Source: Muscardinus avellanarius
Lineage: Eukaryota; Chordata; Mammalia; Rodentia; Gliridae
Assembly (NCBI GenBank): GCA_963383645.1
Contig: OY726571.1
Span: 76,615,860 to 76,679,859, forward strand
Direction of reading: 5' to 3'
DNA: 64,000 nucleotides
The first letter of the stretch is position 1. The number at the start of each line of letters is the position of its first letter. The translations under genes were made by a program, and so were the position numbers. A model generated the notes under the pieces. That model worked only from the letters and a program-made list of their open reading frames with translations, was not told where the DNA came from and did no database searches. Positions 20,850-32,420 of the stretch are shown here, in pieces.

Positions 20850-21660
20850 AAAGAGAAGACACACAATAATGTATTGCTAGTAATAACATTTACTATTGTT
20901 AGTTAACAATAAGTATATAATTGGGGAATCTATTTTGCTAAAATGTATAGCAATCTATATTATCTTGGCTATCGCAAAGGATATATTTTATGTAAACATT
21001 CTAATGAAGCAAAAAAGGTCACTAACTGCCAGGCATAAGTCTACAGATGCCAAACAACTTCACAAAGTCACAGGCCACTCTGATGATATTCCATTAGTTT
21101 TCTTGTGTCTGCTCCACTGTAAAAGTCTTGTCAGCGGTCATAAATCAGCTCTCAATTTGGGTTCTTTTGGTCCCCAGAATCTTTCATCATGGTGGTTAAC
21201 AATAGACACAGGCTTCTGAAACAGAGGAAACTGAGCTCTTTGCTTTTTAAAACTGAGAAACGTATCCCTCTACTTCTAAAGAGAGATGGGCCCAAGTATA
21301 ACAGGAAGACACGTGCTGCAGCAGGACGGTGGACGTGCTTCCCCTTGGAGAGGACATTCTGGCATGAGAAAGAGCATATGGAGCACACTTGCAGAGTATC
21401 CGGGAGCTCTCAGCAGGACCTGTCCTTGGGAGACGGCCATAGGACAGAAGAGAGACTGAGGGCCTCTTGTGCAACACTAGGGGAGAGAAAGGTCAGTGTT
21501 ATTAGACTAGACACTTCAGTCTAAGAGATTCTCAGAGCTGAGACAGACTGTGATGAACAAGAACAGTTATTCATTGTACCATGAAGCTGGTTCCAAGAAG
21601 TGAATGAGTAAAGACACGAGTAGGATTTTGGTCCTCAACTGGGGCATCTGGTAATTCCTG
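20850..21660. other. unique DNA, several overlapping short frames
   Basis: Frames of 76-111 codons on both strands (20896-21524) overlap each other. None has a recognisable domain, and no splice context supports an exon. Confidence 0.4.
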
Positions 21661-21716
21661 TACAATATATATATTTTTTGGTACTGAGGAGCTGAGCTAC
21701 AGATCCGGGACAGTTT

Positions 21717-21760
21717 ATTATTATTATTATTATTGTTATTGTTATTATTATTATTATTAA
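21717..21760. repeat. (TTA)n microsatellite
   Basis: TTA repeats with two TTG interruptions in the split linker, on the tail side of the inserted family-B copy. Confidence 0.93.
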
Positions 21761-21773
21761 TTTTTTGTGTGTG

Positions 21774-21954
21774 TGGTACTGGGGTTCCTGGAAGCCCTTC
21801 TACCTCCAGGCTACATACCCAGACCTATTTTATACTTTTTTATATTTTGGAAGCAGGGTCTCTTAAGCCAGCGCGGCTGGCTTTGAGCCTGCACGATCCT
21901 CCTGTCTCCACCTCCCAAGCGCGGGGTTTACAAGTGTGCGCCACCACGCCCGGC
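21774..21954 (-). mobile_element. young composite SINE, family B (nested)
   Basis: GGTACTGGGGTTCCTGGAAG to GCGCCACCACGCCCGGC, inserted in the linker of an older SINE. TTTATTATT occurs on both sides. Confidence 0.92.
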
Positions 21955-22362
21955 AAGCTTTATTATTTTTGAAACAGGCTCTCGTTAAGTCACTGAGGGT
22001 CTTGCTAAACTGCTGAAGCTGGAGTTAAACCTGTGATCCTCCTATCCCAAGTACTGGAATTACAGGCATGCACCACCACGCCAGGCTTCCTGTATGGCAG
22101 CTTTAATCATGTGTCTTCCATCTTGGATTGTTCTTAGAAGATTCCTATCCACTGACTAATCTGCTTTGGCTCTGTTGAAAGATGGTAAGGGTGATTACTG
22201 AACCATAATCCTGGGACATCTACATGGCATCAAATGTCCCCCTGATATCCACAGGTTTTTTTTCTTCTTCTTCTCAATCTCATTTGGAGAAGAGGAGGTA
22301 TACCATCGCTTGAGAGTTCTCCTTTTTTGGCCACTCTACCAAAATGATATATTCAAAGATTA

Positions 22363-22545
22363 AAGTCGGATGTGGTGCCACATGCCTCTAATCCTAGTAC
22401 CTAGGAGGCTGAAACAGAAGGATCGCAGGTTCAAGGCCAGCCTCAGCAACTGAGTGAGACCCTGTTTCAAGATAAAAAATAAAATAGGGCCGGGAATCGA
22501 GCTTGGAGGTAGAATGCCCCTGGGTTCAGCATCCAGTGCTAGAAA
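22363..22545 (+). mobile_element. composite SINE, older variant
   Basis: GTGGTGCCACATGCCTCTAA to TTCAGCATCCAGTGCTAG. It has a short linker (GATAAAAAATAAAATAG). Confidence 0.9.
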
Positions 22546-23350
22546 CAGCAAACTCTTGCCAATAGTGTCGGATTCCGGCTGATTGTACACTTTGCTGTGT
22601 CTGTCTACTGTATTTTCTTAAGAAGAGCCATGGCTCTCTATTGAAAAGAATTCCCAAGACTGCGTGGTTCTTTGTTTGGAGGAAGGAGAACAAAAGACAG
22701 AGGTAAAAGAAGACTTTGTGGTGCCATTGGTGGGCTGAGGGGAGTGGCGAGCACACACTGGGCTCCCACAGCCTTCACTGCCTCACCTCGCCCCACGCTT
22801 TCCTCGGCAAAGTAAATTCTATCACTATGATCCTATTCTTGTCTCTTAACACATCGTGTGAAAAAAATGTGTGGAAGTAACGCCGATGACTTCACACAGC
22901 CCGCAGCACATCTCTCTCCACTGGCTCCCGCAAGTTTGGAGAAGGATCCTCCCTAAACCTGGAAGCCAGCTTTCTTATGTTGTGGGAAGGACTGTGAAAC
23001 TGTCCCGGATCTCAGCAGACGCAGGAATTCTCCAAATTCTCAGCAGCTCTCGTGAATGGTTTGAGGACTGTGCTTAGGGTCAGGGGCATATTTCATGACG
23101 GATGATGAGTCCAGAGTCGGGCTTCTAGAAGTGATTATGATCCTACCACACAGAAGGAATGACCATGGGAAGAACTGAACCCACATCTAGACACGGGCCC
23201 GGCTTATTATTTCAGCAGTAGGTTCAGAAAGCCGATTCAAAACTCATCTTTTAAGCAAGGCTTAGTTCGTTTGGGTAAAACAAATGAGACAATAATAAGT
23301 TTTCTACACAAGCATCTGAAATATCAGGATCAATATAGTTTCCAGGGAGT
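22546..23350. other. unique DNA
   Basis: Repeat-free as far as I can see. Part around 22750-23080 is moderately GC-rich and carries a 68-codon frame without recognisable features. Confidence 0.4.
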
Positions 23351-23355
23351 TCCCA

Positions 23356-23592
23356 GGAAGCCGGGCGTGGTGGCACACACTTGTAATCCCAGCATTTGGG
23401 AGGCTGAGACAGGAGGGTCACAGGTTCACTGACAGCCTCGGCTACTTAGTGAGGCCTTCTGCAATTCAGTGAGACTCTGTTTTGAAATAGAAAGTTGGAC
23501 TGGGGGTTAAAATATAAAATATAAAAATAGTCTCTCAGAGGTAGAATGCCTCTGGGTTCCATCCCCCATACTGCAAGTAAAAATAAAAATAA
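23356..23592 (+). mobile_element. composite SINE with altered linker
   Basis: Normal left arm (GCCGGGCGTGGTGGCACACA). The linker and start of the right arm are rearranged (TAAAATATAAAATATAAAAA) before AGGTAGAATGCCTCTGGGTT. Confidence 0.88.
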
Positions 23593-23739
23593 AGTTGGGA
23601 GGAGGGGTAGGAGGTGGGGAGCGGGGTGAACCAAGCACTGTCTGATTGTATGCCATTTTTAATATGATCCACATAGAAATATAAAAAGAAAAATATAATT
23701 TAAAAAAATCTCCAGTGTGACTGTCAGAGGGCACAAGTC

Positions 23740-24330
23740 ATAGAAAATAGGATCACGGTACATCTGTCACCAAATCTCTCTTAATGGTAACATCTAACAT
23801 AACTGTGGGACACTTATTAAAATTAAGAAATTAACATCTATATAAAATTATTTGCTAAATGAAAGACTTCATTTCTCTAATTTCCCCAATTACATTCTTT
23901 TCCTATTCCAGAATCCATTCCAGGCTACCATATTGCATTTAATTGGCATGTCTCCTGTACCTTTGAATCTGTGATCATGTCTTGGTCTTTCAGCATCTTT
24001 AATGACCTTGGCACTTTTGATGCCTTCCCTAAATTTATATTTGTTTGATGTTCTCTTCTGATTAGACTGAGGTTATAGACAAATATGCTGGAAGCGAAAT
24101 GTCCTTCACACTGTACCATTTTGAGGGATACATGACATCAGCATGAATTTCTAGTGGTGATGTTACCTTTGATGACTAAGATGGTATTTGTACAGTTTAG
24201 CACTGTAATGTTATTATTTTTCCCTTTTTTATACTCTATTGTTAGAAATGAATCAACAGCTCCAACCTACATTCATAGGGAATGGAAGGTAATTAAGCTC
24301 CTCTCTGGAAGCAAGGATATCAAAGAATTT
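23740..24330 (-). mobile_element. ancient LINE-like relic
   Basis: TTTGATGTTCTCTTCTGATT, AGACTGAGGTTATAGACAAA and GTGGTGATGTTACCTTTGAT recall an old repeat that I associate with L1M-type 5' sequence in antisense. The family assignment is uncertain. Confidence 0.4.
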
Positions 24331-24382
24331 GCGATTGTAAGTTTAAACCACCACACTAATAAATATATTTTGGAGAAAAAAT

Positions 24383-24463
24383 AAAGAATAAAAAATAGAT
24401 AAAGAATAGGGCTGGGGTGTCACTCAGAGGTAAAATGCCCCTGGGTTCCATTCCCAGAACAAC

Positions 24464-24502
<39 letters not shown>
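24383..24502 (+). mobile_element. 5'-truncated SINE with (CAA)n(TA)n tail
   Basis: Only linker and right arm (GAATAGGGCTGGGGTGTCAC, AGGTAAAATGCCCCTGGGTT) are present. The tail became (CAA)n, then (AT)n to about 24500. Confidence 0.85.
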
Positions 24503-24505
<3 letters not shown>

Positions 24506-25670
24506 ATTTTATATTGTTATTATATTGTTCCCAGGAGAAGCAAATAGGTACAGAAAGCAGATGTCTATTTATCGACATCTGGAAATAAGGATAGCCAACC
24601 AGATATAGAAAGTCTCAGGGTCTTAAAACATTGCTTCTATACAACTAGTTTCTTTCTTATATTTCTCCTCTTATTCACAGAACTCAAATGCAACAAAAAT
24701 ATTGACTGCATGTCATGACCATGAACATAACACACTGAAAAGTAATTATGGAAATTTAATACTGTTTAAAACATAGACACATTCATACGATGCACATGAA
24801 AAATTTATGGAGGGTTGTTTCCACGCCAGTCTCCCTCCTGCCCTGTGATGCTTTGGGAATACATTTATGCTCTCAAGATATTGGGCATGTGAATCATCAT
24901 TTTTCCTGATGCTGTGCATTGGGTTTATAAATGTGTTACCAAGCCGCAACATTTTCAACACAGTCGGCAGAGACAGTGAAAATGGTGGTGTTTATGCAAA
25001 GCTGCAGAAAAGAAAGACAAAAATAGGGAAGGGGTGGATGCTGAAAGCAAACTGTCCTTCTGAGTCTCTCCTTGAGCTACAGTATTCTTTTTCTCAGGGT
25101 TACTAGAATCCCGTTCCCGGTTACCTACTCCTAGGCTTTGGTAGAATTCACAATGGAGGGAGGACCTTAGAATGCAATAATCAGACACATGAACACCATT
25201 TTCAGCACTTCTTAAGTCAGTAACTGGGCAATCTCTATCTACATACAGTCTCATATACAGCAAATAACATAAAACTTGATTTGGGAGGAGGCGTAGCTGA
25301 GGCACGGTGATACTTCACGGAAAATGGAATACAGACGCACGAATTCCCCTGAATACTGCTCATTAGTGCTTCGCACAAGAGTGACCTCTGACGAGACCCT
25401 TAGCACATGGGAAACATAAAATACAATATGAATTTATTGGGTTGTTCAAACCCCTCTAACACTTCACAGCTTTTTAATAATTCATGATCTCAATCACCTA
25501 GTCCACAAGTTCATCGCTCCCCTTAGCATCTTGTTACCATGAATAAATGCAAAATCATAAACCAAACATGCAAAAATAGTTTTTTTTAATTCATGAAAAA
25601 TACTTTATTGAAAGTATTTTTGCTGTCTTAAGAAACCAAAAGTCAATAAAAATAATCAGTCTTCCTTCCT
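24503..25670. other. unique DNA
   Basis: No repeat recognised. The block around 24760-25320 contains frames of up to 116 codons on opposite strands that exclude each other, with no protein features. Confidence 0.4.
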
Positions 25671-25716
25671 CCTTCCTTCCTTTTTTTTTTTCTTTTTCTT
25701 TCTTTGTTTTGGGGGG

Positions 25717-26126
25717 TATTGAGGATTGAACCCAGGAGCATTCTATCTATTCTATCTCTGAGCTACACCCTCATTTTTTTAAGGGGGGGTCAGTACTGGG
25801 AATTGAATTCAGGGGAATTCTACCTCTGAGCTACACCCCCAGCCCTATTTTACTTTTTATTTTGAAACAGAGTCTCACTAAGTTGTGGAAGGCCTCACTA
25901 AATTGCTGAGGCTGGCAGCAAACCTGCAATCCTCCTGTCTCAGCCTCCCAAGTACTGAAATTACAAGCACGCCACACCATACCTGGCTAAATATAATTTT
26001 TTAAACAAATTCTTACTAATTTGCTGAGAGTCTTGCTAAATTGGTGGGGCTGGCCTCGAACCTGCAATTCTCCTTCTTCAGTCTACCAAGTACTAGGATT
26101 ATAGGCATGTACCACCATGACTGGCT
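25717..26126 (-). mobile_element. older composite SINE split by another SINE
   Basis: Right arm at 25717-25772 (with ATTCTATCT duplicated) and left arm at 25990-26126 (CTTACTAATTTGCTGAGAG to CCACCATGACTGGCT). They belong to one element opened at its linker; ATTTTTTAA occurs at both junctions. Confidence 0.75.
25791..25988 (-). mobile_element. composite SINE, family A (nested)
   Basis: Complete antisense copy (CAGTACTGGGAATTGAATTC to CACCATACCTGGCT) within the linker of the older element. Confidence 0.9.
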
Positions 26127-26139
26127 AGCATATGCAATA

Positions 26140-26235
26140 TTCTAACTTCTGTATCTCAGTTTACCCATCTTTAAAACCAGATTAAATGACATTGCCGTAC
26201 ACTGGCAGAGTAATACAAATTCAAAAAGCCTTCTG
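26140..26235 (+). mobile_element. short MIR-like relic
   Basis: TCTGTATCTCAGTTTACCCA followed by TCTTTAAAACCAGATTAAAT resembles the MIR 3' half. Confidence 0.4.
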
Positions 26236-26239
26236 AACC

Positions 26240-27300
26240 TCTGTATTGTAATCTTCAGATATAAATATAATCTTATCTGTGTGTTGCATTACATGAGCTG
26301 ATACGAACTATAGAAAGTTTAATCAAATAACAATACGTGAACATTGGAATGAACTGAAGTTGGAATTTGTTATTTTGCTATTTATATTGGCAAGTGAGGA
26401 TAAAATAAGCATGATGGAGAAATAGACAGCAAACACTTTAATTAGATTATGTCACAAAAATTCCAACCTAGAAATAATATATAATAATAACATAGCATGG
26501 TTCCCAGTTCTGCCAACTTCCAAGAAAACAAAAACCAACTCAGATTTAGCTTGTCAACTGAAAATCAACTAATACCTCTGACAAAATAACCTTAACCTTA
26601 ACCTATTTCTAAAAATCGCGATACAATTCTGATAATTGGCAAGTGGTATCATTTTTAGCTATGTAATAGCACAGCATTACCAAGAGTAAAAATGTCAAGA
26701 CGCTCAGACTGACATTGTAGAAATGGTCAAGTGATTCTTCTGCAAGGATAGCTTACTCGTGACTGGCACACAGTTTTTACAGAGAACCAGAAAGGCTCCA
26801 TGACTGGTCCAAAACATTGGCAGAAGAAGAATGGTGACCACATTTCACCATCCTCTGCTGAATGTTTCATTTCTTGCACATGGACTCTGAACAAACCTGA
26901 AGTCTCTTAGCCCCAGGATAAGTAGCTGAGCCTTCACAAGCCGATCTGCAAACTCCGATCGGAAGCTCATTCCAAAACAGGACAGATAAACTAATCCTCT
27001 GTGGTGGCATGCTCCTGTGCAAGTTTTAGTGCTCCATAAGCTTCCATTTATCATCTTCAAATCAAAGGAGTATCTTATTTACCTTTGTTTTCCTTATGCT
27101 GATGCAAGCATTCAAAAAATACCAATTAGCTAATAACAGTTGGTTCAAAATACCAACAGCTAGTAACAATTGGTTCAAAAGTAGGTCTCTAATTTGTCGA
27201 ATCTGTTATAAACTAGGTATGCCTCAAGATTCTTTTAATAGACAGATGAAGTTACTTGTATTTTCCATATACAACCTTATGCCTTGGAGTATCTACACAC
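26240..27300. other. unique AT-rich DNA
   Basis: No repeat identified apart from the small duplication at 27121-27181. No gene supported. Confidence 0.4.
27121..27181. repeat. imperfect tandem duplication, 31+30 bp
   Basis: Unit 1 (27121-27151) and unit 2 (27152-27181) share ACCAA..AGCTA.TAACA.TTGGTTCAAAA, in otherwise unique DNA. Confidence 0.85.
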
Positions 27301-27309
27301 TGTGAAATG

Positions 27310-28565
27310 CGAAATCGAGCTAGTTAACAAATGCATCACCTCACGTAGTTTTCAGTTTCTTGAGGGGACACTTAACCTCCACTTTCTTCCCATTTTTAAG
27401 AAGATGATATTTTCTTACTTAGCATAGTTAGCATACAATGCAGATCTCTTGAATAATTCCTCCTCTAGAGAGAGCTGTGATCCTTTGACCAACATACCCC
27501 CAGCCCCTCCCACCATCCCAGCTTCTGTTAAACTACCATTCTGTTCTCTATTTCTCCTTCATCAACTTTTTTTAGATTCTACCTATGAACAAGATTGTGT
27601 AGTGTTTGTCATTCTGTGTCTGCTGATTTCATGTAGCGTAATACCCTTTAGGTTCATCCACGCTTTTGCAAATAACAGGATTTCCTTCTCTTTATGACTA
27701 AGTGACATTCCATTGTGTATGTGTGCCGTCAGTCAACGGACACTTAGATTGCTTCCATATCTTGGTTTTGTGAATAGCGCTGCTATCAGCATGAGTGTGG
27801 AGATACAGCTTCAACATCCTAATTTCTGTGGCAGGATTGCTGGATCGTATGGTAGTTCTATTTTTAATGTTTTGAGGAAGTTTCACCCTGTTTTCTATTG
27901 GCTGTACTAATGGACATTCCCACCAATGGTGTGCTAGGGTTCCCTTTTCTCCATATCTATGCCAACATTATTATCACTTCTCTTTTTGATAATAGCCATT
28001 GTATCAAAGGTGAAGTGATATCTTCTTGTGGTTTTCATTTGCATTTCTCTGGTGATTAGTGATGCTGAAATTTTTTTCACTTAGAAGATTTGTATGTCTT
28101 CTTTGGAAAAATGTTTATTTGGGTCTGTTGCTCATTTTTTTAAACTGGGTTGTTTTTATGCTATTGAGTTTGTTGAGTTTCTTACACATCCTAGATCCTG
28201 TCTCCTTTGTTAGAAAGATACTTTGCAAATGGTTTTTCTCCTTCTATAGGCTGCATCTTCACTCTGTTGACTGTCTCCAGTTTGATATAACCCCCTGTGT
28301 CTATTTTTACTTTTGTTGTCTATGTTTCTGTGAACATGGTCAAGAAATCATCACCCAGACCCATGTCATAGAGCCTTTCTCTCATATTTTCTTCTAGCAG
28401 TTTCATAGATTGGAGTCTCACATTGAAATTTTTAATCCATTTTGAGATGACTTTTGTGTGGTGAGAAATAAGGGCCTACTTTCATTCTGCTGCATGTGTA
28501 GAGCCAGTTTTCCCAGCACCATGTACTAAAGACACTGTCCTTTCCATAGACAATTGTAGTTGGCT
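27310..28565 (-). mobile_element. antisense L1 3' segment, about 1.25 kb
   Basis: Collinear with the complement of a mammalian L1 3' end: CTACCATTCTGTTCTCTATT, GACATTCCATTGTGTATGTG, GGATTGCTGGATCGTATGGT, TTGATAATAGCCATTGTATC, TTTTAATCCATTTTGAGATG, CCAGTTTTCCCAGCACCATG. Frames through it are broken remnants of the LINE. Confidence 0.9.
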
Positions 28566-28768
28566 GGCAATGTCTGAACTCCAGTCCATCTGTCAGAGCT
28601 GCAGTGTTTGTCTGGCCCTGGGGCAGACTTGTGGGGACCAGCCTGAAATTAGTGGCTGCAAAGATGTTCCCTGTGCTGGGATTTATTGTGGCAGAACCAG
28701 TATAGGGGTCCAAAGTGAAGTCTTATATTTAATTTATTCTTTTTACTTTATTTTTTGTGTTTTTTTAT

Positions 28769-28770
28769 TT

Positions 28771-28809
<39 letters not shown>

Positions 28810-28993
28810 TTTTTGGTGGTACTGGAGTTCCTAGAAACCCTTCTACCTCTGGGCTATACTCTCAGACCTATTTTATATTTTTATTTTGAAACAGGGTCTC
28901 TTAAGCCAGCGAGGCTGGCTTCAAACCTGTGCGATCCTCCTGTCTCCGCCTCCCAAGCGCAGGGATTACCAGTGTGCACCACCACGCCCGGCT
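28769..28993 (-). mobile_element. young composite SINE, family B, with (TTTA)n tail
   Basis: (TTTA)n at 28769-28813, then an antisense family-B body (TGGCTTCAAACCTGTGCGAT, CTCCCAAGCGCAGGGATTAC). TGTGTTTT lies near both ends. Confidence 0.92.
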
Positions 28994-29605
28994 ATGTGTT
29001 TTCTTTTTTTAAAAACAGGAGATAGAATTCATCTGTAGCTTTTCTATACTTCCATAATTCTCTCACTAGTTTCAAAAGTTGTCCAAACCCCTGCAGTTTT
29101 CTTCTTCCACTGGGACTTAGCAACCCAAGGAAGGGTGTTGAAGCCAGTGAGTGTTTTCAAGCCAGCAAAGACCCTACATCACATCTCCAGGGATCTAAAC
29201 CATGCACTGAGGACACAGGATACTTGGCCAGAAGTATTTCCACAGCGAAAAGCAAGGAAAATAAAATAACAATTATGATTGACAGAGTGCCTTTCCCAAT
29301 AGAAGAGCTTCAGAGTTTTCCTATTATGATCAAAACATTTTCTTCTCCCTAACAACCCCATCTCTTAGTTTCTTGTCCTTTGAAGTCAGAAAGACAACTG
29401 TCCCTGTGTCACACAAGTCATTTAAGTACTTTATGAATCATTAACCCTCAGGTGCCCTTAAAAATAACTCTTATTATCTTCCAGCTCAAAAACTCTGTTT
29501 ATGAGTCAGGGAAGAAGCAAGAAATAAATTAGTTTTAAAAGTGTTTCTCTGTTGTCATCATCAAAAATTATTTGATTGTTGTGTGGAGCAATCAGCATAC
29601 TGAGA
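28994..29605. other. unique DNA
   Basis: No recognisable repeat or gene. Confidence 0.4.
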
Positions 29606-29608
29606 AGC

Positions 29609-29635
29609 ACACAGACACACACACACAGACACACA

Positions 29636-29672
<37 letters not shown>

Positions 29673-29874
29673 ACACACACACACACTTGGTACTGGGGAT
29701 TGAGTCCCAGGGGCATTCTACCTCTGAGCTATATTTTTTCCTTCTTATTTTAAAACCGGGTCTCACTTTGTTGCTGAGGGTCTTACTAAATTGTTGAAAC
29801 TGTCCTCAAACCTATAATCTTCTTATCTCAGCCTCCCAAGTACTGGGATTATAGGTGTGCATCACCATGACTAG
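29609..29874 (-). mobile_element. composite SINE with (CA)n in tail position
   Basis: (CA)n with CAGA breaks at 29609-29686, then an antisense copy from TGGTACTGGGGATTGAGTCC to TGCATCACCATGACTAGC. Confidence 0.9.
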
Positions 29875-29891
29875 CAAATATATATATATAC

Positions 29892-30101
29892 TTTTTTTTG
29901 TGTGGGTCTGGGGATGGAACTCAGGGCATTCAACCTCCGAGCTACACCCCCTGCCCTATTTCTTATTCTTTATTTTGAGACAGGGTATCTCTAAGTTGCG
30001 GAGGGCCTCACTAAGTAGCTGAGGCTGTCCGCGAACCGTGATCCTCTGGTCTCAGCCTCCCAAATGCTGGGATTACAAGTGTGCGCCACCACGCCCAGCT
30101 C
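29892..30101 (-). mobile_element. composite SINE, family A
   Basis: Complete antisense copy (GGTCTGGGGATGGAACTCAG to GCCACCACGCCCAGCT). The 11-bp duplication CTAGCAAATAT is at 29871-29881 and 30102-30112; it includes the end of the previous SINE, so this copy is the younger of the two. Confidence 0.95.
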
Positions 30102-30189
30102 CTAGCAAATATTTTTAAGACCGTATGTAGACCATAGATGATCAACATGACCAAAGACCCAGTAGTCCTCAGGAGTTCATGGCAAGTGC

Positions 30190-30335
30190 ATTGACTTATC
30201 TCCAGAAGACCTGGATTTCAAACACAAGTTATAACTCCCCTAATTCTCATTCTCTCACCCATGTACTTCCAGGCACTGTTGCAAAGAGCTTCATGAGATA
30301 GTGCAGGCAAACTGAATTTATAAGTGCTAAAACCT
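30190..30335 (+). mobile_element. degenerate MIR-like relic
   Basis: AGACCTGGATTTCAAACACA, TAATTCTCATTCTCTCACCC and AGGCACTGTTGCAAAGAG loosely follow MIR. Low certainty. Confidence 0.3.
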
Positions 30336-30514
30336 ATGCATGTCAGCTTTTTAGAGCTTCTCATATATATACATTTATACTGAAAAGGAGAAAAAGCAAA
30401 AAGTAATTTTTAAAAAGTGAAGAAAAATTGTATAGGTATACCGATAAATCTATAAGATTTCCTTTGACATAGTTCTGTAGCAGTCTGGTCTATTGTCAAA
30501 CAAACATTTCTCCC

Positions 30515-30735
30515 ACCCGGGTGTGGTGGCTCATGCTTGTAATCCCAGCATTTGGGAGGCTGAGACTGGAGGATCCTGGTTCAAGGACAGCCTCAGCTAC
30601 TACTTTGTGAGGCCCTTTGCAACTCCGTGAGACTCTGTTTCAAAATAAAGAATAAAAAATAGGGCTGGGGGGTGTAGCTTGGAGGTAGAATGCCCCTGGG
30701 TTCCATTCCCAGTACCGCAAAAAAAAAAAAAAAAA
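30515..30735 (+). mobile_element. composite SINE, family A
   Basis: GGGTGTGGTGGCTCATGCTT to CATTCCCAGTACCGCAAAAA, with a clean A-tail. TCTCCCA flanks it (30509 and 30736). Confidence 0.94.
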
Positions 30736-30736
30736 T

Positions 30737-31249
30737 CTCCCAGGAAGTTTCTAATCCTAAACCTAAACCCCTCATCCTGAAATAATATTTAAAACATCGT
30801 AATCAAATTTATCTTGTTCACTAAATGGGCCCTTTTATGGTCCTACAATGAACCCAAATTATAAGTTGAATTAATGTTAACAATGATGGGCAGGCATTGG
30901 GTTGGTAAGTGACGCTCAAGAGTTGCAAACCCTCAGTTGGTAACTTTGCCAGGACAGGCAGATCTTGTTGGCCCACGCCATTCAAATGACCTACTCAAAG
31001 GCTTTCATACTCTTAGCTTTGATATTTAAGTTAGAGTGTCCATCCTGCAGCTTTCTTGGTGACTAGGTCTAGTTCAGGGTTCCACGTATTCCCCCAGAAA
31101 ATGGAGGATGGAGGAGGATGTCCATTCAACTGAGCGGGCATCAGTCCCTGTTTTCCTAGGAAGAGAAAACTGAACAGAAACTTCATTTTCTCAGGAACAA
31201 GGGTGTTGAGGGGACAGCTAGGTTTTCTAAAGTAAGTTCACAAGTGTTA
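30737..31249. other. unique DNA
   Basis: No repeat or gene recognised. Confidence 0.4.
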
Positions 31250-32420
31250 AAGCTGTGACCTTACAAACTGTCTTTGGACTTTTTTTTTCTCAAAGGTGTT
31301 CTGGAAAGCAGAGCCCAAGGAAGGCTATTAAAGTGAGTCCTAAGGAGGTGGAGGGCCTCCCACCAGGGGCCTGGCATTTAGAGACAAATAGACTGTGGGA
31401 CGGTTACTGGAATGACGCCTCGCTGGCCAAGTTCTCTTTCAGCCGAGTGGCAATGTGAAATAAAACACAACACAATAAAACACAACACAATGGCCATGAA
31501 GGATTATTTGTACGGCTAAATAGGACAGGCGACAGACTCTCCTGGCCGTGTTTTTCCCAATGCAGATTAATAAGAGAGCCAATTACCTAATAAAATAAAA
31601 AAAAACGGTGCTGTTAATTGACACCAGTTAAGTACTACTACCGTTAGTACTGTTAGCATTGAAAAGATTTGTTTCTTCCCCCATGGCTGAGAAACTTGAC
31701 ATCTTCTCTGGCTCCCGTCTCATCCCCCATTGGGATCTGCTACATGTGGGACAACCACAGGAGCCACGTCACGCGAATCCCAACACCCAGAGAGGGGAGC
31801 GTATAACACGCAGAGGCAACGGAGCCGCGCAATGGCTATGGAATTATTTTCTTCTCCATCTTTCTCTCCCCTCCTCTGTAAGGGTTATGTTGCTGTTGTT
31901 ACTCATTCTGCGGCCCAAAGTGTTATTCCTAAAAGGATGCGTTCTTTCGGGTTTATGGCCCCGACTAACGGAATGGCTCTAAATTACATTTTGGTCCTGT
32001 AAGGTCACCCAGAGTGCTACACCTTTCCTCTAATGAGTCCCGGGCCCAGAGCAGGCATTTCCCAGAATTGAGATGGTAATGAAGTCATTAGTTCCTTGCC
32101 ACTTGAAACCCTGGCTAGAAAGCAGAATTCTATGGGCAAAGCCTGAGTGGGCTTTTTTTTTTTTTTTAATTCCATCTCACACCCAGCTGAGCGGTAACAC
32201 CTGTTACATTTTCCCAGGAGCTTGAGCCATAAGACCATTTCCAATCTATTTGCTCTTCTTCTTGTGCGGGACACTGACAAAGGCAGGGGTCCCTTCTTTC
32301 TAAGGCACTGCTAATTGAAAATCTCTGGCCGGTGCACATGTGAGCGCAAGTCCACAAGAGTTCCACATCAAGCCCCAATGATTATTTCCTCCTCTTTTTC
32401 AAAAATAGCCTTTAGATGAT
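31250..32420. promoter_or_regulatory. candidate conserved noncoding block
   Basis: About 1.1 kb without interspersed repeats in a window otherwise dense with SINEs. Complexity is even, with homeobox-type TTAATTGACA near 31614. Frames here (up to 107 codons) overlap and have no protein signature. Regulatory function is inferred only from repeat exclusion. Confidence 0.35.
31459..31488. repeat. perfect 15-bp tandem duplication
   Basis: AATAAAACACAACAC occurs twice with no gap (31459-31473, 31474-31488), followed by AATGGCC. Confidence 0.95.

Larger units (their letters stand above)
21679..22087 (-). mobile_element. older composite SINE split by a family-B SINE
   Basis: Right-arm remnant GGTACTGAGGAGCTGAGCTA (21679-21705) and left arm (21959-22087, TTTTGAAACAGGCTCTCGTT to CCACCACGCCAGGCT) are the two halves of one SINE. 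The break is exactly at the A-rich linker. Confidence 0.8.

Noticed and set aside
26590..26606. CCTTAACCTTAACCTA as an interstitial telomere repeat
   Set aside because: The hexamer is CCTTAA, not CCCTAA, and there are fewer than three units.
27449..28713. Several frames of 60-151 codons
   Set aside because: They lie in an antisense L1 3' segment and a neighbouring SINE; they are decayed LINE or SINE text.
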